Source of the DNA: CAYSQW01 sp964433135
Lineage (GTDB): Bacteria; Acidobacteriota; Aminicenantia; Aminicenantales; Aminicenantaceae
Assembly: GCA_964433135.1 (NCBI GenBank)
Contig: CAYSQW010000003.1
Location: 1 to 64,000, forward strand
Direction of reading: 5' to 3'
DNA length: 64,000 nucleotides
Part shown: positions 25,579 through 34,309 of the stretch, piece after piece
How the letters are laid out: each line of letters begins with the position of its first letter
Position numbering within the stretch: the first letter of the stretch is position 1
The notes under the pieces: generated by a model
The model's database searches: none
Told to the model about the DNA's origin: nothing
The model's input: the letters and a program-made list of their open reading frames with translations, nothing else
Made by a program: the position numbers and the translations under genes

Positions 25579-28500
25579 ATGAGTTTGAATTTTATTCAGG
25601 AGACCGTGGAATTTCGATCTCTCCTCGAAGCGGCGGCGCGGGGAGCTTCGGAAATAAATATTTCCGGGATCATTCCCGCGGCCAAGCCCTATTTCCTGGC
25701 TCAGCTCTTGCAGGCCGCCAAAAAAAAGATCGTATTTATCCGCTCATCCGAAGCTTCCTTGAATCGGATATCGGAAAAAATCCGATTTTTTTTGGCGCAG
25801 GCGGAATCATCGCTTGAGGTGTTTCCCCTGCCCCCGCTTATGGAAAATCCTTATACGGAAATGGCGCCTTCGCTGGAAGCCGTGTCCGCCCGCATGCGTT
25901 TTTTTTATGGATGGCCTTCCCGGCGCCCGGCGCTCGTGGTAACAAGCCTGATGGGGCTGCTCAAACCTTTCCCTCACCCTCGAGATCTGCCGGATCTGTT
26001 TTTGGACGTATCGGTCGGAGACAGGTTGCGGCGGGACGATCTGCTGGAAAGTCTCCTTGAGTTCGGGTACTCACGGGAGGATATCATCAATTCTCATGGG
26101 GAATTCGCTCAACGCGGCGGGATCGTCGATGTGTTCTCCCCTTGGCGGAACCAGCCCCTTCGCATCGAATTATCAGGCGATAAGATCTCTTCTGTGAGGG
26201 AATTCGATCTGTCCAGCCAGCGATCCGTCCAGCGCCTTCAGCAGATTATGATACCTTCCTTGCGGGAGTATCCCGGATCGAAGACCTTTCTGCGTGAATG
26301 GAGCGCCGTTGCTGAATCGAGGGATGAAGGACGTTTATTCAGCGATGTGCGGAGCCAGGCCGAACGGCATTCATCCGGAGATCCTTCTCCTTCTTTTGCA
26401 TTTCAGGCCCTGCAGTTATCGGAACGGTTCGTCTCGTTTTTCGATTATATTCGGGATGCTCTCTATGTGTTCGACGACGCGGATCAGGTTCGGCGAGACT
26501 GGGAGGAGAACATTCATCATCTCCGGGAAGTCTTCCGGGATCTGGATGAGGATCGACGGTTTGCGATTCCTCCCGAAGAGATTTTCCCGGAAACTTCCCT
26601 GGATCGAATCGAGAACGACGCCGTCAATCTGGAGGAGCTTTCTCCGGATGGAGCCGGAAATCATTTTCATTTTTCTTTCCAATCGACGCCCAAGTTCGAA
26701 AACAAGATTCCTTTCTTTTTGGATTACCTCAAGAAAACACAAAGGGAAGGGGGGCGGACATTCATTTACTTCTCCGGGGATGGCGTGCGCCGGCGATTGG
26801 GAGGGCTTTTGTCTCAGCATGGAATTGCCTATAGAGAATCGGATTCCCCATTGGAGCCCCCCAGGGATGAGACCGTGACTCTTCTGGTGGGGGGGCTGGC
26901 TTCCGGATTCGGTTATCCCGAGCAAAGGCTGACGTACTTTGCGGAAACGGATATTTTCACTGCGGAAAGGGTGCTGGCGAGCCGACCTCGAATTAAACCC
27001 TTTGTTTCGGATTTTCAGGACCTCAAGACCGGCGACTATATCGTTCACACCGATTACGGGATCGGAATTTTCAGTGGATTGGTCAAGATGCAGGTGGACG
27101 GTAAAGGGCAGGAGTTTATCCAGCTCCTCTATCGGGATGAAGATAAACTGTTTGTTCCCGTGGAAGACCTGAACCTGGTTCAGAAGTACTCCCGCACGGG
27201 ATCCGCCAAGCCAGCTCTGCATAAGTTGGGCTCTCCCAACTGGGAGCGGACCAAGTCTAGGACCCGCAAAGCCATCGAAGCCATGGCCAAGGAACTGCTG
27301 GAACTGTACGCCGGCCGCAAAGCGGCCGCGGGCTTCAGCTTCAGCGGTCAGGGAACCTGGGAGGCCGACTTTGAAAAAACCTTTGAACACGCGGAAACCG
27401 ATGACCAGCTGAGAGCGATCAAGGATATTCTTGAGGACATGGAAGCCGATTCGCCCATGGATCGACTGCTCTGCGGAGATGTCGGATACGGGAAAACCGA
27501 AGTGGCCATGCGTGCGGCGTTCAAGGCTGTTATGGACGGAAAGCAGGTTGCCGTTCTTTGTCCGACCACGATCCTGGCCAGTCAGCATTTGAAGACGTTC
27601 AGAGAAAGGATGCTGCTCTTTCCCGTTCAGGTAGAAGGCTTGACCCGTTTTCAAACCCGTTCTCGGCAGCAGAAGATTCTTTCGGAATTGAACCAGGGAT
27701 TGGTGGATATCATTATCGGCACCCACCGTCTCTTATCATCGGATGTTCGTTTTCGCGATGTGGGACTGCTGATCGTAGATGAAGAGCAGCGGTTCGGCGT
27801 GCGTCACAAAGAAAAGATCAAGCAAATGAAAACCGATATCGATGTTCTTACCATGACGGCCACTCCCATCCCCCGCACCCTCAATCTTTCGTTGGCCGGG
27901 TTGCGGGACATCAGTTTGATCGAGACTCCGCCGCGTGACCGGCTGGCCGTGCATACGGTCGTGACTCCTTTCAACCGGAATCTGGTGGAGTCGGCGATAA
28001 GGAAAGAACTTTCCCGGGGCGGACAAGTCTATTTCGTCCATAACCAGGTTGAGGATATCGAAAGCATGGCGGAGTTGTTGAGGAAATGGGTGCCGGAGGC
28101 CCGGGTGACGATCGCTCACGGGCAGATGGCCGGCTCAGAGCTGGAAAAAAAGATGCTGGATTTTATCCAACGGAAGACCGACGTGCTTGTCTCCACGACC
28201 ATCATCGAAAACGGGATCGATATCCCGCTCGTGAATACCTTGATCGTTAACCGGGCCGATCGATTCGGCCTGGCGCAGCTCTATCAGCTGCGCGGGCGTG
28301 TGGGGAGATCTTCCCGTCAGGCCGCTGCTTATTTTCTGGTCCCTTCTTTTTCCGAGCTTACTCCACTGGCCAAGGAACGCTTGAAGGCGCTGCGGGAATT
28401 CAGCGAGTTGGGGGCGGGCTTCCGGTTGGCGGCCAAAGACCTTGAAATTCGTGGTTCGGGGAGTTTCCTCGGTTCGAGTCAGCATGGGTACATGGAAGCC

Positions 28501-29007
28501 GTCGGGTTCGATTATTACATGCACCTGCTTGAGAATACCGTCCGGGAGCTCAAAGGCGATCGACCGACTGAGCATAAAACCAAGCTCAATATGAAAGTCA
28601 ATATCCGTATTCCGGATACCTATCTTCCTCAAGTCAACCTGAGACTCAATCTTTACAAAAGGATATCCTCGCTGCGAAGTTTGGAGGAAGGAGAGCGAAT
28701 CCTGGAAGAGATTCGGGACCGTTACGGTTCTCCGCCTCGAAGCGTGGGCAATCTGCTTCGTTATGGGGCCATAAAATTTCTGGCTCAGCGGCTCCGGATC
28801 AAGAGCATCGATCGGGTGGGACCCAAGCTCGTCTTTGAGTTTTTTCCTTCCTCAACGGCGGATTTGACGCGGTTGACAGGCTTGATCCGGGACTACTCCG
28901 GATCCATAACCCCTCAAGGTGTGATGAGCCTGTTATTATCCGGACGGGGAGAGGTGCAAATCCTGGATGAAACGATAATCATCTTGAAGGAGTTATCGTT
29001 AATATAA
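25579..29007 (+). CDS. mfd: Transcription-repair coupling factor
   Basis: A 1142-aa DNA translocase that removes stalled RNA polymerase and recruits UvrA to the lesion. Domain order is normal: UvrB-homology region, CarD-like RNAP-interaction domain (GDYIVHTDYGIGIFSGL), superfamily-2 helicase with Walker A GDVGYGKTEVAMRAAFKA and the DEEQRFGV box, VLTMTATPIPRTL, helicase C with GRVGRS, and the TRCF C-terminal domain. ATG at 25579 lies 6 bases after TATAAT with no Shine-Dalgarno, suggesting a leaderless message. An in-frame ATG at 25534 would add 15 residues. It is followed by two folding factors. Confidence 0.95.
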   Translation: MSLNFIQETVEFRSLLEAAARGASEINISGIIPAAKPYFLAQLLQAAKKKIVFIRSSEASLNRISEKIRFFLAQAESSLEVFPLPPLMENPYTEMAPSLEAVSARMRFFYGWPSRRPALVVTSLMGLLKPFPHPRDLPDLFLDVSVGDRLRRDDLLESLLEFGYSREDIINSHGEFAQRGGIVDVFSPWRNQPLRIELSGDKISSVREFDLSSQRSVQRLQQIMIPSLREYPGSKTFLREWSAVAESRDEGRLFSDVRSQAERHSSGDPSPSFAFQALQLSERFVSFFDYIRDALYVFDDADQVRRDWEENIHHLREVFRDLDEDRRFAIPPEEIFPETSLDRIENDAVNLEELSPDGAGNHFHFSFQSTPKFENKIPFFLDYLKKTQREGGRTFIYFSGDGVRRRLGGLLSQHGIAYRESDSPLEPPRDETVTLLVGGLASGFGYPEQRLTYFAETDIFTAERVLASRPRIKPFVSDFQDLKTGDYIVHTDYGIGIFSGLVKMQVDGKGQEFIQLLYRDEDKLFVPVEDLNLVQKYSRTGSAKPALHKLGSPNWERTKSRTRKAIEAMAKELLELYAGRKAAAGFSFSGQGTWEADFEKTFEHAETDDQLRAIKDILEDMEADSPMDRLLCGDVGYGKTEVAMRAAFKAVMDGKQVAVLCPTTILASQHLKTFRERMLLFPVQVEGLTRFQTRSRQQKILSELNQGLVDIIIGTHRLLSSDVRFRDVGLLIVDEEQRFGVRHKEKIKQMKTDIDVLTMTATPIPRTLNLSLAGLRDISLIETPPRDRLAVHTVVTPFNRNLVESAIRKELSRGGQVYFVHNQVEDIESMAELLRKWVPEARVTIAHGQMAGSELEKKMLDFIQRKTDVLVSTTIIENGIDIPLVNTLIVNRADRFGLAQLYQLRGRVGRSSRQAAAYFLVPSFSELTPLAKERLKALREFSELGAGFRLAAKDLEIRGSGSFLGSSQHGYMEAVGFDYYMHLLENTVRELKGDRPTEHKTKLNMKVNIRIPDTYLPQVNLRLNLYKRISSLRSLEEGERILEEIRDRYGSPPRSVGNLLRYGAIKFLAQRLRIKSIDRVGPKLVFEFFPSSTADLTRLTGLIRDYSGSITPQGVMSLLLSGRGEVQILDETIIILKELSLI

Positions 29008-29031
29008 TATAATGAGCTGAAATTAAAAAAG

Positions 29032-30015
29032 ATGAAGAAATTTTTCGAAATGGGCGGCGGTAAGATCGGAGGGGGAATTCTGCTGATTTTTTTTTTGACG
29101 TTTTGCGGGAAGGAACCCGGATCTAGAAAACCCGCGGCTCATGACCTGCATGATCCGGCCGCAAAAAACAAGATCATTCTGGAAATAGATGAGAGTTTCT
29201 ATTTCAACTCCGATTTCGAGGAATATCTCCGTATTACTTCGGGTGATGATATCGATCACCTTTCCTTGGTCTCCTTGAGCCGTCTGGCGGATAATTTTTT
29301 TGAAGAGAAGATGCTGCTGGAAGCGGCGCGGCACCGGGGGATCGTGCTGTCGCCTTCGGAGCAGAAGGAATACCTTGCGAAGCTTTCAGGTCGGATCCGG
29401 GATCAGAATGAGGATCATCAGCCGGGAAACGCGGAATCCGGCTATTTCAGCCAGCGCATGCTGATCGAAAAGTATATCTATCAACTCGTCAGCGGGGAAG
29501 ATGTCGGCGAGGAAGAGATCGGCGCCTACTATGAAGAGAATAAACGTGATTTCTGGAAACCCGCTCGCGTCAAGGTCAGTCAGATCCTTTTGAAAACGGA
29601 AGGCAGGGCGGTTGAGGCCAAAGATCAGGTGAAAGGCGGCTCGGAAAACCGCTTCCGAGAAGTGGCCCGTGAAATATCGGAAGGAGTCGAAGCGGATCGA
29701 GGCGGAGAGATGGGGGTCTATGAGTTGGGTCAGTTGCCCGAAGAATTGGAGCAGGTGATCTTTTCTCTCCGGAAGGGAGAATTGAGCCCGGTGGTGGAAT
29801 CTCCCTATGGGTATCACATATTTCGCTTGGATGAACGGTATGATCCGGAGCTGGTTCCCTTGGAACAGGCGGTGGATGAGATCCGAATCCTTCTCCTGAA
29901 CAATAAGATTCAGGAGCGGATCTCCAAACATATGGAAGAACTCAAGTTGGAGATGGAATGGCGTTTCTATACCGAAAACCTTCTTTTTCCCTATCAAAGG
30001 AATGAAGATGAATAA
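29032..30015 (+). CDS. Parvulin-type peptidyl-prolyl isomerase lipoprotein
   Basis: A 327-aa periplasmic folding factor of the PrsA/PpiC kind. The N-terminal hydrophobic segment ends in a lipobox-like LTFCG (Cys25), so membrane anchoring is likely. A helical chaperone domain (about 50-170) precedes a parvulin domain (about 180-280: VKVSQILLKTEG ... GGEMGVYELGQLPEELEQVIFSLRKGELSPVVESPYGYHIFRL). It starts 24 bases after mfd and overlaps the next SurA-like gene by 8 bases, so the three genes are probably cotranscribed. Confidence 0.9.
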   Translation: MKKFFEMGGGKIGGGILLIFFLTFCGKEPGSRKPAAHDLHDPAAKNKIILEIDESFYFNSDFEEYLRITSGDDIDHLSLVSLSRLADNFFEEKMLLEAARHRGIVLSPSEQKEYLAKLSGRIRDQNEDHQPGNAESGYFSQRMLIEKYIYQLVSGEDVGEEEIGAYYEENKRDFWKPARVKVSQILLKTEGRAVEAKDQVKGGSENRFREVAREISEGVEADRGGEMGVYELGQLPEELEQVIFSLRKGELSPVVESPYGYHIFRLDERYDPELVPLEQAVDEIRILLLNNKIQERISKHMEELKLEMEWRFYTENLLFPYQRNEDE

Positions 30016-30991
30016 AATCAAATGTGCGATCGCGGGAATCATTCTGTTGTCGGCAGGCCGTATGGGGCTATGCCAGGATGTCTTGGAGTCGATCATTGCG
30101 GTGGTCAATGATGAGATTATCACCCTTTCGGAATACCGGAACCGGCATGATGCGCTCTATCAAATGCTCAGTTCCCGGTTTGAAGGGGAGGAACTGCAGC
30201 GGGAATTTCAAAACATGAAAAAGGATTTGCTCGATTCCATGGTTACGGATCTGCTGCTTCTGCAGGAAGCCCGGAAAAATGAGTTGGATGTCAGCGAACA
30301 AATGAAGATGACCATCGAAAACATCCAGAAGGAAAACAACCTGGATACGGAAGATCAGTTGCGGCGGGCCATGTTGCAGCAGGGAATGAATTATGACGCG
30401 TGGAGAGGTCAGATCGAAGAGAACCTGCTGAAACAGGCGATTGTCTACACTCAGGTCAGCCGGAATATCGTCATCAATGATACCGAAGTGGTCGGTTACT
30501 ACAAAACGCATCAGGATGAATTTATCGAGCCGCCCGAATATACCTTGAAAGCCGTCTATATCGCGGAATCCGGAAAAAGCGAGGAAGAGATCCGGAATAA
30601 AAAAGTCGAGGTCGAAGAAAAGATTGCCGCCGGTGAAGATTTTGCCGCGGTCTCCGGGCAATTTTCAGAGGGGCCCGAAAAAGATTCCGAGGGAGACCTG
30701 GGGACGTTCAAGGCTGGTGAGATGGAAAAGATCTTGGAAGAATCCGTCAAGAATCTCGACATAGGAGGCGTGACCCCCTGGATCGCGTTTCGTGAAGGTT
30801 GGTTCCTGTTGAAGCTGGTCGATCGCCGTGATCGCCGCCTGCGGGAATTCGATGAAGTGCGGGAAGAGATCGAACAGATCCTGTTTGAAGATCAAAAACA
30901 GAAAAAACTGGATGAATATATGGTCGATCTGAAACAGCGGAGCTTCATCAAAATCGTCAATCCCAAGCCTTACGAAATCTTGGGTGGTTGA
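30008..30991 (+). CDS. SurA-like periplasmic chaperone/peptidyl-prolyl isomerase
   Basis: A 327-aa exported protein. A signal peptide (~21 residues) is followed by the SurA N-domain start LESIIAVVNDEIITLSEYR, a helical bundle with LDSMVTDLLLLQEA, and one parvulin domain (EYTLKAVYIAESG ... SEGPEKDSEGDLGTFKAGEM ... VKNLDIGGVTPWIAFREGWFLLKL). E. coli SurA has two parvulin domains, so this is a shorter type. ATG at 30008 has AAAGGA 6 bases upstream; ATG 30002 lacks spacing. The likely role is escorting outer-membrane proteins, of which this window encodes several. Confidence 0.9.
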   Translation: MNKIKCAIAGIILLSAGRMGLCQDVLESIIAVVNDEIITLSEYRNRHDALYQMLSSRFEGEELQREFQNMKKDLLDSMVTDLLLLQEARKNELDVSEQMKMTIENIQKENNLDTEDQLRRAMLQQGMNYDAWRGQIEENLLKQAIVYTQVSRNIVINDTEVVGYYKTHQDEFIEPPEYTLKAVYIAESGKSEEEIRNKKVEVEEKIAAGEDFAAVSGQFSEGPEKDSEGDLGTFKAGEMEKILEESVKNLDIGGVTPWIAFREGWFLLKLVDRRDRRLREFDEVREEIEQILFEDQKQKKLDEYMVDLKQRSFIKIVNPKPYEILGG

Positions 30992-31022
30992 TCGGAAACC
31001 CTATATATTTCGGCCCCGGACG

Positions 31023-31589
31023 TTATTTCTTTTCCGCCGGTTTATCCTCCGGTTCCGTTCCGACCGGCTCCGGTTCCTTGAAATCGATATTCCGTGAAAC
31101 CTCCCACTCGCCCAAGGGAATGAACTGCGAACCTTTGGACTGAGCGAACAGCTTTACGATAACGAGCTTCCACTGGGGATTGGCCGCGAATGTAGCCAGG
31201 CTTTTCCCTTCCACTCCATAATTGCTTTTCAGGAAGATGGTCTCGCTTTTTTCACCCGGGGCGATGGGTGTGTCCCTGACCGCCGCCAGAAAGCTGTCCC
31301 CGAGGTTTTCGAAATCATCTTTGAATCGGAAAATAGCATTGAAATTGATATATCGAAGCGGTTCTTCGGAAAGATTTTTGATGCGAAAAGAGACTGCGGG
31401 AACCAGGACCAGACGAGGAGGCCAGGGTTGATAGTACTTGTCCACCCACTTGGTTTCAATATCGACAACTTCGATGGCGTTTTCCAGGTCCTCATGGGTC
31501 ATGATTCCGATAAGACCGACTTTATCGATGATTATGACGACAATCACTGCCAGGATTATTATTCCCAAAAAAAAGGTCCATTTTTTCAT
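31023..31589 (-). CDS. Membrane-anchored protein of unknown function
   Basis: A 188-aa protein not recognised. One N-terminal membrane helix (WTFFLGIIILAVIVVIIIDKVG) is followed by an exported beta-rich domain (VDIETKWVDKYYQPWPPRL ... VSFRIKNLSEEPLRYINFNAIFR ... PIAPGEKSETIFLKS), which resembles small Ig-like domains that describe differences between conserved strands (FxLYD-like), and an acidic/Pro-rich tail. A strong AAGGAGG at the right distance fixes the ATG at 31589. It converges on the surA-like gene. Confidence 0.75.
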   Translation of the reverse strand: MKKWTFFLGIIILAVIVVIIIDKVGLIGIMTHEDLENAIEVVDIETKWVDKYYQPWPPRLVLVPAVSFRIKNLSEEPLRYINFNAIFRFKDDFENLGDSFLAAVRDTPIAPGEKSETIFLKSNYGVEGKSLATFAANPQWKLVIVKLFAQSKGSQFIPLGEWEVSRNIDFKEPEPVGTEPEDKPAEKK

Positions 31590-31615
31590 GGATATCCTCC
31601 TTGAATTCATATCAA

Positions 31616-31644
31616 ACTATAATTGAATACGGTTAAATTTTCAA
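31616..31644 (-). promoter_or_regulatory. Putative sigma-70-type promoter of the anchored unknown protein
   Basis: On the minus strand: TTGAAA (31639-31644), 17 bases, TATAGT (31616-31621), about 27 bases before the ATG at 31589. Confidence 0.5.
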
Positions 31645-31701
31645 GACCTCTGAGCTGAATATTATGCTATCCGTTAGGGATATAGGAAATATTTGCGGCG
31701 G

Positions 31702-32874
31702 CTATTGAACGACCTGAGACATGGTGACGGCCCGGCAGTTGTATTTTTCCATCAGCGTCAGGTTCTTTTTTAAAACACTCAGAGTCTCCGGGTAGGGGTG
31801 GCCGATGGCTACGGCGTATCCATTCTGTTGTGCCAGGCGGAAAAGCTGTATCAGCTGTTTTTTGATGGCGTTTTCCCGCAAGTCATTATCTAGGAAAACG
31901 TGGCGGAAGGCGGATGGGATTCTGAGCTCCCGAGCCAACCTATAGGCGATGGAATCTCCGGTTGTTCGGCTGTCCACAAAGTAGAGTCCCTTTTCCTTGA
32001 GGTTTTCCAGGATGATGCGCATGATGGTTTCATTCGTGGTGATAAGCGATCCCATGTGATTGTTAACCCCCTTGATGTGCGGGACATTCTCGAGGTCGGC
32101 CAGGAGGGTCGCTTTGACCGCCTCCGCGGTCATGCGGGAATTGATAAAGCCCACTCCCCCGCTGCCGGCGCCGTTTTCCAGGATCGGTTCCAGAGGGAGA
32201 TGGAGGATGACTTCCAAGCGACTGTCGTTCGCCGAGTCCGCCGTTTCCTCTGCCAGCGGGCTGAAGGGAATCACCGCTATGGTCATAGGGGTATTCATCG
32301 CCTGGATCGCTTCCAGTGCTTCCTGACTGTAGCCCATATCGTCGATGATGATGGCGATCCTATGCATGGATTCTACCGAAGGGCGCATTTCCGGAGTCGG
32401 CCGCTCGGCTTCGCGGCTGGAAAAAAGCAGCGTCAGCCCGGATTCGGTGGAAGTCAGAATCTCCCAGAGATGATATGAGACATCTTTCTGTTTCCGATCT
32501 TCCCGTTTTTCGACCGTGAAGGCCGCTTTTTCCAGAGCTTCTTTCAACCGGAATTCCAAGCGGTCGTAGAGAGCGGGCTCTACATCGATTTCAAGGCGTT
32601 CCCGACCGTCCTCATCCTGGTATTGGTTGAGATCCGCAGGAGATATCCCGAGGCTGGAGAGGATGCCGCGAACAACCATGGCCGCGGATTCCTTTTGTTC
32701 GGTAGGGAGGCGGGATTCCGGCGATTGCGAAAAAAACAGGGATTTTCCACCCTTCTTTCCCGCTATATAATCCAAGCCGACTGTGGAACCTAGAGCCATC
32801 AGGATTAATACGATATACAGAAAGGGGGACCGTTTCTGTATGTTTCGGTCTCTTTTTGATGGATTCGTGACCAT
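31702..32874 (-). CDS. Divergent polysaccharide deacetylase family protein (YibQ-like)
   Basis: A 390-aa protein with one N-terminal membrane helix (about residues 17-36), a ~130-residue linker domain, and the divergent deacetylase domain (RIAIIIDDMGYSQEALEAI ... MTIAVIPFSPLAEE ... LEVILHLPLEP ... GVNNHMGSLIT ... YFVDSRTTGDS ... FLDNDL). The fold is a distorted TIM barrel; catalytic activity of the family is not established. It is last in a minus-strand EnvC - S41 - YibQ order, an arrangement also known in other Gram-negatives and linked to septal peptidoglycan hydrolysis. Confidence 0.9.
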   Translation of the reverse strand: MVTNPSKRDRNIQKRSPFLYIVLILMALGSTVGLDYIAGKKGGKSLFFSQSPESRLPTEQKESAAMVVRGILSSLGISPADLNQYQDEDGRERLEIDVEPALYDRLEFRLKEALEKAAFTVEKREDRKQKDVSYHLWEILTSTESGLTLLFSSREAERPTPEMRPSVESMHRIAIIIDDMGYSQEALEAIQAMNTPMTIAVIPFSPLAEETADSANDSRLEVILHLPLEPILENGAGSGGVGFINSRMTAEAVKATLLADLENVPHIKGVNNHMGSLITTNETIMRIILENLKEKGLYFVDSRTTGDSIAYRLARELRIPSAFRHVFLDNDLRENAIKKQLIQLFRLAQQNGYAVAIGHPYPETLSVLKKNLTLMEKYNCRAVTMSQVVQ

Positions 32875-32883
32875 ATATGATTG

Positions 32884-34017
32884 TCAGCGAAGCAATTTTC
32901 GGGATTCATCCAGTAAAAACGCAGCGTTCATGTCATCGCTCTCGATTTTTCTATCGGGTTTGACACCTTCCAGCCAGAGTTTATTATCTGCGGAGAGCTG
33001 AAAGACGGAGACGGTGAGAAGAACGCCGCTGCCGTCCTCAAGTGGAAAAAAGCGCTGTTTGGCCGCCAGCCCCAGCGTCGGTGTTCCAACCAATTTGGCT
33101 CGCTGATGATCTTTTAGAACTCCTGCGATCATCTCCGCGGGTCCTATCGTGGCCTGGTTGGTCCAGATGATGAGGGGGAGATCGGGATGATCGGGGTCGG
33201 CGGGACAGTCGATTTCCTCCAATCCTCCTCCTCGTTTCTCGAAAAAACCGGCAGGCTCGGCTTGGAGGAACAGGTTGATCAATCTGCGGGCTTCCTCATA
33301 ATCACCGTCGTAACAGTCGCGAACATCCAGAATAAGGGCACGGGAAGGATCGTCCAGAACGGAGAGCACGCGCGATCGGATTTCGTCCACCAGAGGAGAG
33401 AAAATGTGATTGAGCTTGAGAATGCCGTTGGTCCCCTCAGCGGGGGAATAGGAAAGAGCGGCCGGATTTTCAAGCAGGCGGTCCACCTGAAGCTCTTCCT
33501 GGCCCTCGGTCTTGAGGAAAGTGAGCTTTACGGGATTTTCATCTTTGCCGTAGAGACGTAAATTGGCTTCAGTCATGCTCATCATCAGGGTCGACCGATT
33601 TTCGATCATGCTTATGGAATCGCCGAGTTTGATTCCGGCGCTTTCGGCAGGCGATCCGGGTTTGACGCCGATGACGACGGGGAATGCGCCGAATTTTTTA
33701 TAGAGAAGCATGCCGGTTTCCGGCAGGGGACCGGATTTCAGCCGCTGTAACGTATCGATAGTTTCCCCGTCGAGATAGCTGGATCGGATATCCAGGTTGT
33801 TGACGAGGCCGCGGAATGCCCCTTCCATGGTGTCGGATGGATCGGGAGGGTCGACGTAATCATCCCGGATAAGGGAGATCACATTACCTACCAGACGGAG
33901 GCTTTTCGCCGGTGTGGATCGGGAGATGGATTTAGGCTGCGAACTCTTCTCCAGAATGAAAAAAGAGGAAAGCGCCACCAGGCCCGCCAGTAATATGATG
34001 TTTCTTTTCTTGGTCAT
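32884..34017 (-). CDS. S41/CtpA-family protein lacking the catalytic Ser-Lys dyad
   Basis: A 377-aa exported protein. It has an N-terminal membrane segment (residues 7-22), a PDZ domain (about 100-170: FPVVIGVKPGSPAESAGIKLGDSISMI) and the tail-specific-protease core (GILKLNHIFSPLVDEIRS ... ALILDVRDCYDGDYEEA). The usual active-site block GSASASE aligns with ATIGPAE at 289-295, putting Gly292 at the nucleophile, and the usual FGKG Lys aligns with Leu317 in TLGLAAKQ. The flanking sequence (AGVLKDHQRAKLVG) aligns without gaps, so a pseudoprotease is likely. The gene sits between EnvC-like and YibQ-like genes. Confidence 0.88.
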   Translation of the reverse strand: MTKKRNIILLAGLVALSSFFILEKSSQPKSISRSTPAKSLRLVGNVISLIRDDYVDPPDPSDTMEGAFRGLVNNLDIRSSYLDGETIDTLQRLKSGPLPETGMLLYKKFGAFPVVIGVKPGSPAESAGIKLGDSISMIENRSTLMMSMTEANLRLYGKDENPVKLTFLKTEGQEELQVDRLLENPAALSYSPAEGTNGILKLNHIFSPLVDEIRSRVLSVLDDPSRALILDVRDCYDGDYEEARRLINLFLQAEPAGFFEKRGGGLEEIDCPADPDHPDLPLIIWTNQATIGPAEMIAGVLKDHQRAKLVGTPTLGLAAKQRFFPLEDGSGVLLTVSVFQLSADNKLWLEGVKPDRKIESDDMNAAFLLDESRKLLR

Positions 34018-34026
34018 GATGGTTCT

Positions 34027-34281
34027 CTAACTTGCCCCGTTCATAAAAGAATGGCGATGTCGTTCGCATCTTTTGTTTCCAGGGGAAAGAGCATATTCCA
34101 TGAACGGAATCATGGGGACATGCTTTTCTTCAATAAATCTAATGATCATCTCCATTGTTTTACCCGATGGGCGGATTGATCTTCCCGCATCCGCTTTGTT
34201 GCGAGGCATAAACCGTAAGGGTCCACGACATGATCCCTCACGTATCGCATCCGCGACGATATCGACCCGGGAATGATCCAA
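34027..34281 (-). CDS. Possible small protein, unknown
   Basis: An 84-codon open frame that fits the 292-base gap between the EnvC-like and S41 genes on the same strand, ending 10 bases before the S41 start. It would begin at TTG (34279-34281) with no clear Shine-Dalgarno. A TATACT lies nine bases before that TTG but has no convincing -35 box. Composition (RGPLRFMPRNKADAGRSIRPSGKTMEMIIRFIEE) looks protein-like, but I recognise no family. It may be a remnant or a chance frame; otherwise this gap holds nothing I can identify. Confidence 0.3.
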   Translation of the reverse strand: MDHSRVDIVADAIREGSCRGPLRFMPRNKADAGRSIRPSGKTMEMIIRFIEEKHVPMIPFMEYALSPGNKRCERHRHSFMNGAS

Positions 34282-34309
34282 GCCAAGCTTAGTATACAGA
34301 TAAATTTTA

